Below the pieces are notes generated by a model, which did not search any database, was not told the DNA's origin, and saw nothing but the letters and a program-made list of their open reading frames with translations. Positions 57,710 to 64,000 of a DNA stretch of 64,000 nt are shown piece by piece; position 1 is the stretch's first letter, and each line of letters opens with the position of its first letter. Source of the DNA: Cryptomeria japonica (lineage: Eukaryota > Streptophyta > Pinopsida > Cupressales > Cupressaceae); the NCBI RefSeq assembly GCF_030272615.1, contig NC_081408.1, positions 339,170,793-339,234,792 of the forward strand, in the 5' to 3' direction. The position numbers were made by a program, and so were the translations under genes.

Positions 57710-60008
57710 ATGGTTGAAACCCGTCTTCAAAAATCTAGGAGAGAAACTAAAGAGGCTCAAGAGTCCACAAACATGAGTGTCTATGAGTATGACAATGATG
57801 TCTTTTTCAATACTGATCATAACACATTACCTGACATGGATGCCTATAGAAACATTCCAAATGTTGAGAACATGGACACTACAAACAACAATGATACACA
57901 CAATGATAATATGGACAACTTTTTTGTACATTCAGCAGATGTGGAAGAATCCATTATGGAACCCCGCTTCAATCAACTGATTGAGGAAATAATGAGGAGG
58001 GATAGACAATACTTCTTACAAATTATGGCACAAAGTGGAGCCAAGATACCTCATGATTTTGACATGTATCAAATAATGGAAAATCGACCTTTGCAAAAAA
58101 CTCACTCCAACATGGATCAAAGGAGGCCTAATAGTGGAGGAAATAGAGGACCACATATGGTACCTGAATCACCATCATCTTTGTTTCAAAAACTAGAAGT
58201 CCCACATACACATGGTCAAGCATATGATACTCACCTTCGTAGACCATTATGGAAGTCTTATGCAGAAAGATATGCTCAATCACATACCAATGCTAAGGAT
58301 CAACCACCAAAGCAATTGGATATTCAAAGGCATGCTCAAAATTTGGACACAAGGAAACCCCGTGTCAAATTTGGGGGCAACACATTAGAACATGACATGC
58401 CTGTAGAGTATGGTATACATGCACAAAATAGATATTTCATTCCTCAACATGAATCTATACCAAGTGGTCCATATACGCAACATCACTATAGACCTCCTCC
58501 ATATGAACATGTGTATGATCAATATCATCCATATATGCAACATGCTTCTCCTCCAATTGGTGCCTCAAGCATGGGGTATGGTCCAAGAAGTCGATATCCA
58601 CCTAAGAGCAATTTGGAGCAACAAATCAGGGACTTACAAAAGAAAATGGAGGACATAAATACACCAAAGCCAACATACACAATGAGAGACATATGTCCTT
58701 ATCCATTTGACAAGAGCATTCCAATGCCTCGATTTCCTACACACTTTGTGACACCTAAGTTTGATAAGTACAGAGGAAAAGGATCCTAAGGCACACATAA
58801 GACAGTTTTTCACAGCTTGCATTGAGATAGCAGCATAAGAGACATATTTGATGAGATTATTCCCACAAAGCTTAGGTGATCAAGCTATGGAATGGTTCTC
58901 CCAACTTCCACCTGGCATTAAGTCATGGGGTGACCCAGCAGAGGCATTTATCCAACATTTCTCCTACAACATAGAGATAGACATATCAGTCACTACTTTG
59001 TGCAACACCAAGCAAAAAGTTGGAGAGTCTTTTGCATCATTTTTACAAAGATGGAGAAATCTAGCCAGCAGATGCTCTTGTGAAATTCCAAAAAAACAAA
59101 TGGTAGAGATGTTCACACAAAATGTTAACAAAGACATTGGCTATGATCTAAGAAAAGCTTGTTTGTCTACCTTCAAGGACGTCATTGAAAAAGGCTTAGC
59201 AACAGAGAAGCTCCTAATTGAACAAGGAGTCATTAAGATATTCAAGGAAAACAAAGATGACTTTAAGGGAAAAGACAAGCCAAGATTTTGGAATACAAAC
59301 AAGAACACAGTCAATGATGGTGTTGTTGACACCAACACAATGCGACCCAAATTCATTTTTTCTAGATCAAGCTCTACAAACAATCAAGTGAATACTCAAA
59401 CAACTTCTAAATCATGAAGGAAGTACACTCCATTGGGAGAACCACTTGAGTCAGTCTTCAAGAAGCTAGTGGCAAACAAGGTAATCACAGTTCCAGATTT
59501 TCCTCCATATGAACCAAAGGTTAAACCAAATTGGTGGAATGATGATGAGTATTGTGAATTTCATAAGAGCAAGGGTCATAAGATAGGAAATTGTCATCGA
59601 CTGAAGAACATCATACAAGATCTCATTGATAGAGGTGACATTGAGATTGAGGGACACTCATCCAATCAAGAACATGAGATGTTTAAGGAACCATTTCCAA
59701 AGCATGACAAGGGAAAAGCTAAAGCCATAGAGTATCAAACCAACTATACCAGAGCAACCTATAACTATGATTCAACTATCAATCACATTTCAATGGACAA
59801 TTACGTCTCTACCATTATCATCAAGGACAAAAACCCTGAGAATTCTACCCGGAGACCCAAGATTGTCCTAAAAGGTGTTGGATCTTCTTCCGAACCTACC
59901 TTTGAATGTCATGTTACAACCCGTCGAGGTAAATTCACTTTGCAAGGTGCTCCAACCAAAAACACCACTTCCTCATCAACCAAACCTGAGTATGACCTTG
60001 TAGAACAG
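57710..60008 (+). pseudogene. Element C Gag
   Basis: Starts MVETRLQKSRRETKEAQ and follows B through the gag core and CEFHKSKGHKIGNCHRLKN. One base is lost near 58785 (KYRGKG then a shift). A TAA in place of Glu lies before TYLMRLFPQ near 58837, and a TGA in place of Arg near 59415. At the gag-protease border (60006-60008) element C has CAG, where A and B have TAG. Confidence 0.9.
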
Positions 60009-61673
60009 TTAGGGAAGACACCCGCACTCATCTCCATCCTTGAGCTCTTACACATATCCCCTGCACATAAAGCTATTCTTGACAAAATCTTGAGAGACAC
60101 TGCCATTCCTACTAATCTAAACGTAGACCAGTTTGAAGCCATGGTGGGATACCTCTTTGTTCCACATTCCCTTACATTCACAAAAGTCGATGACGCCTCC
60201 ATAAGTCAGCCACATAATGCACCACTACACATTGAAGCCTTCATACACAAACATCGAATAAAAAGAGTCCTGATAGATGGAGGAGTTGGTCTAAACATTT
60301 GTACATTGAGCACAATTAAACAATTGGGATATTCTGATAAAGCTGTGAATTCTACAAATCAAATCACCATCAAGGCATATGATGATGAAGAGCGTTCGTC
60401 CAAGGGCATAGTCACCTTACCTCTCAGAGTTGGGCCAGTTACGAAGGATGTGGTTTGTCAAGTCCTAGATCTAGATCTCACTTATAACATATTGCTACGA
60501 CGTCCTTGGATTCATGAAATGAGGGTAGTCCCATCTACATATCACCAATGCATTAAGTTTCCTCACAATGGAGTGGAGGTAACAGTTAACAGTGATCCTA
60601 ATCCGTTCATATACTGCAATAACCTGAGATCAAAAACTGAGACCATCATTCCCAGTAATCGCAAAGCTGTTCCTTCTTCGGCATACATTGATCCTGAGTC
60701 ATTAAAACCTTCAACATCAAAACAAGGTGAGCTTAAAGGCAAGTTTCAGGACAAGAGCATGGGGGAATACACTTTAAATCAGACCATGTACTTACAACAA
60801 GTCATGAGTTCACCAAAAGAATATGGAAGACCACATCCTAACAAGCAAGTATCCATCGTTGTACTCAGATGGGACCCTACTACCTTTCAAAGATGGGGCG
60901 AACTGGAAGAGGAAGACTTATACAAAATGCTTTACAAAGACATTGAAGATGATACACAAGATCACATCAGTCTACCATGTGAGAAATATGGCAAAGGCTT
61001 CAAGATCCTACAAAAATTTGGGTATGATGGAAAAAGCCCTCTTGGGTTACAAAAGGAAGGCATCATTGAACCTTTACAACTTGAATTGACTTTCAAAAAG
61101 GAACGCTTGAAAGGACTTTGTTTCTTGACTTCCAAGGTCCACACTCAAAGGACAGAAGAAGCCTTACAAATCAAAGCTACCAAAATTCAACAAGAGGGTC
61201 GCTATTCCACAGACTCCAATGAATAGGAATGGGGTTCAGATAAATCCTCCAGTGACTACGAGCTCACCGAAACATTTAGAGAGCTAGATGAACCCACATA
61301 AGAAGATAAATTTTATGAAAGATTCAATGTTGGTCAAGAAACAACCCATGAGGATTCCACACAGTCCTTGTCTCAAGGTCCTAGGTTGAAATCACATAGG
61401 ATGAGAACACCTATCCCAGAATGCGCTACTAGTGATGATAATTTGGATTCATTCACGATCGAGACTGATGAGGAGAGTGCAATCGATGACCTCGATAATT
61501 ACCTTGACATACCTGAATATAACTGCATCTTCACTCTTAGCCCCGCTAACTTCGAAGACATTAAAGGCCTTCCCCTTGTTCACCACCAACTCATTGACTG
61601 GGATCATGAAGGACTTGCACAGTTTGACACATTCCAAAATGATGAAGCTTTTATTGACTATCTTGGCATATGA
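60009..61673 (+). pseudogene. Element C protease and G-patch domain
   Basis: Protease RVLIDGGVGLNIC, then NILLRRPWIHEM (Gly of LGRP changed to Arg). The G-patch YGKGFKILQKFGYDGKSPLG is followed by GLCF, where B has GLGF. A TAG at 61224-61226 replaces Trp. The frame continues after it to a TGA near 61671 (Arg codon in B). No frameshift at the site where B gained a base, so C shows the ancestral continuity from G-patch to RT. Confidence 0.85.
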
Positions 61674-63480
61674 GATGATCTTCCCCTTGGGGACCATAAA
61701 GCGGGATACACTATAGAACTCAATAGCGTGGCATATTTTGGTGAGGGTGTCGGACCTTCCAGTCGCAAAAATGTGAAAATACGAACAAACCAAGGGTCTT
61801 ATGGCGAAAACCACACTGTGGCGCTATCTGACCCCAAAAAAGTAAAAAGAAAGGACGTATCTGAGGGCGAAAACCTCTTTGAGGCACCCGAAGATGGAAG
61901 GCTCAACATTCTCCTAGCATCATATGAAGAAAAGTCATCCATGTTGGTAGAAGAGACTATCAAAACAAACATTGGTACAGAAGAGGTTCCACACAACATA
62001 TTCCTAGCTCAATCGTTGATGGAGTCAGAAAGGTCAAAATTCATAAGTTTCTTCAAAGAATGACAAATCAACTTTGCATGGTCATACGCTGATATGCGTG
62101 GATTAGATCTGGATTTGGTAATGCATCATTTGATAGTTAAACTGGGGGCAAAACCAGTGAAACAAAAATTAAGAAAGATGCATCCACAAGTGGCATTACT
62201 AGTCAAAGAAGAACTTGAGAAATTATTGGATGTCAGATTCATATGCCCAATTGATTATCCTGAATGGATCTCCAACTTAGTGCCTGTCAGTAAACCAGAT
62301 CGCAGCAATGTACAGATTTTAGAGACATCAACAAAGCTTGTCCAAAGGATGACTTCCCATTACCAAATATTGACTTGATTTTTGATCTCACAGCAGGTCA
62401 TGAAATGTTATTGTTGATGGATGGATTCTCTGGTTATAATCAAATAAGGATCATGCCTGAGGATCAACACAAAACATCATTCACTTGTCCTTGGGGAACT
62501 TTCTGCTGGAATGTCATGCCCTTCGGGCTAAAAAATGAAGGTGCTACATATCAAAGAGCCATGACTACTATCTTTCATGATCTCATGCACGTAACTGTGG
62601 AAGATTATGTTGACGACCTCTTGGGCAAATCAATAGACAGAAATACACATTTGGACATACTTTCAGTCGTGTTTGATCGGTTGGAAAAATACAAAGTAAG
62701 ATTAAACCCCAAGAAATGTGTTTTTGGAGTAACCTCTGGGAAGCTCCTAGGATTCATTGTATCCAAAAGAGGAATCGAAGCTGATCCAGCAAAAGTCAAG
62801 GCCATCCTAGAGATGCAACCACCAAGAAATATTAGTCAACTTCGGTCTTTACAAGGCAGACTCCAGTCCATATGAAGATTCATAGCGCAACTTGCAGATA
62901 AGTGTAATCCTTTTCAGCACTTGCTACATAAAAACATCAAATTCAAATGGGATGATAACTGTCAACAGGCTTTCCAGACACTCAAAGATTATCTTTTGAA
63001 TCCACCAGTTTTGGTGCCACCAGTTCCAGATCAGCCTCTGTTACTATACATATCCGCTACTCCAACAACACTGGGGGCACTCTTAGGACAACAAATTACT
63101 GAGGGCAAAGAAAAAGCAGTGTACTATATCAGTCGCACATTGGTGGGATATGAGCTAAACTACACACTAATTGAGCGTGCATGTCTCACCGTGGTCTTTG
63201 TTTCGTAGAAATTATGACATTACATGCTCACTCATAAGACTAAGTTGGTTGCGAGAATAGATCCATTGAAATACCTTCTCAATAAAGCAACACTTACTGG
63301 GCGACTGGCCAAATGGGTAATGATCCTGAGTGAATTTGACATCAAGTATGTGGACAGAAAAGCAATAAAAGGACAAGCCATCATAGATCAATTAGCAGAT
63401 GCTCCCATGATAGATGATGTTCCTTTAAGTTCAGAATTTCCAGATGAATCCATTTTAACAATGTCACATGCAAAGCCATG
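61674..63480 (+). pseudogene. Element C reverse transcriptase and RNase H
   Basis: RT motifs FICPIDYPEWISNLVPVSK, LMDGFSGYNQIRI, CWNVMPFGLKNEGATYQR and YVDDLL, then the RT-linked RNase H (LLLYISATPTTLGALLGQQ). A 7-base deletion near 62308 breaks the frame in the conserved ICTDFRD region. Further stops: TGA near 62061 and 62873, TAG near 63206. Confidence 0.9.
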
Positions 63481-64000
63481 GCAACTGTACTTCGACGACT
63501 CATACACATAGCATGGGGCAGGAGCTGGCATCCTCTTTATAACTCCTCAAGGGGATTCTATACCAAAATCATACCGCTTATCATTTCCTTGCACTAACAA
63601 TATAGCGGAATATGAGGCATTAACAACTGGATTACGGATCACAGTTTATTGGAAGATCCAGGAACTTCATGTTTTTGGGGATTCTCAACTTGTAATCCGT
63701 CAAGCAACTGATGATTACTAAACAAAAGATGAAAAATTAATGCCTTACAAACAAATGGTGGATGACCTGAAACAACACTTCACAAAGATAGATTTTGAGC
63801 AGATACCAAGAGAGTAGAATCGCGCTGCAGATGCCATGGCTACAATTGCTTCACTGATCGATCTACCTCCAAATGAGACTCGCTATGAGTTCTTGGTGGA
63901 TAACCTTTTGGTTCCTTCATATGAGATCATTCCTACTGAGACGATATGTGTTGTCGGTCCTGAGTCTCAGTTATATGGTTCCATTTTCACATACCTTCGT
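63481..64000 (+). pseudogene. Element C second RNase H, 5' part, cut by window end
   Basis: LYFDDSYT (first Gly after Asp changed to Asp), then HGAGAGILFITPQGD, NNIAEYEALTTGLRI, VFGDSQLVI. TAG at 63509-63511 is at the same position as in element B. TAA near 63719 and TAG near 63815 replace Gln codons. Confidence 0.85.

Larger units (their letters stand above)
54671..64000 (+). mobile_element. Element C: Tat-like Ty3/Gypsy element, cut by the window end
   Basis: Same family as A and B: LTR, primer site, leader with two CGCGTCTGTG clusters, gag, protease plus G-patch, RT, RNase H and the start of the second RNase H. The window ends before integrase. It is inserted in the transposase relic. Stops and shifts are more numerous than in B. 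The left flank base string is GGTTG; the right target copy is out of view. Confidence 0.92.

Overview
This window is nuclear DNA of a seed plant, most likely a conifer. The evidence is nested, decayed LTR retrotransposons of very large size, an intron-free PLS-type pentatricopeptide gene, and relics of a DRM-type plant DNA methyltransferase. Almost everything is repeat-derived. The only gene that looks intact is the PPR gene at 21490-23298 (minus strand). No rRNA, tRNA or CRISPR features were seen.

Layout. 1-8259: element A, a minus-strand Tat-like Ty3/Gypsy element whose 3' LTR lies outside the window. It keeps gag and protease, but its reverse transcriptase, RNase H and integrase core are replaced by an unrelated in-frame segment. 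It sits in an older chromovirus-type Gypsy fragment (8261-9826). 11331-14468: 3' half of a Ty1/Copia element with its LTR. 14469-16749: 5' end of a second Copia element in the opposite orientation. 16750 to about 18450: 3' end of another Tat-like element (D). 21490-23298: PPR gene. 23757-24480: an unusual A-B-A'-B' inverted repeat. 25330-25800: old Copia RNase H relic. 27354-43534: element B, a complete 16.2-kb Tat-like element with two 779-bp LTRs and a 5-bp target duplication. It carries gag, protease, a G-patch, RT, two RNase H domains and integrase. It also carries an antisense, intron-containing plant-mobile-domain (PMD) gene between integrase and the 3' LTR. 45855-49325: tandemly duplicated sequence holding two hairpin repeats made from a DRM methyltransferase fragment, then a DRM pseudogene. 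49326-51693: satellite of palindromic GGGGTCATATG-type units. 52148-54670: decayed DDE transposase of a superfamily I cannot name. 54671-64000: element C, a third Tat-like element on the plus strand, cut by the window end.

Most notable are: (1) the DRM-derived inverted repeats, which could form a hairpin small-RNA source against a de novo DNA methyltransferase; (2) element B's antisense PMD gene, with TATA box, 22-codon first exon, consensus splice sites and one long frame broken only by five nonsense substitutions; (3) a CGCGTCTGTG motif family found in the sense leader and, inverted, inside the antisense gene's intron; (4) hairpins with covarying pairs next to the polypurine tract and just after pol. 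Element B has far more stop codons than its nearly identical LTRs predict, which suggests it was copied in trans as an already defective template.
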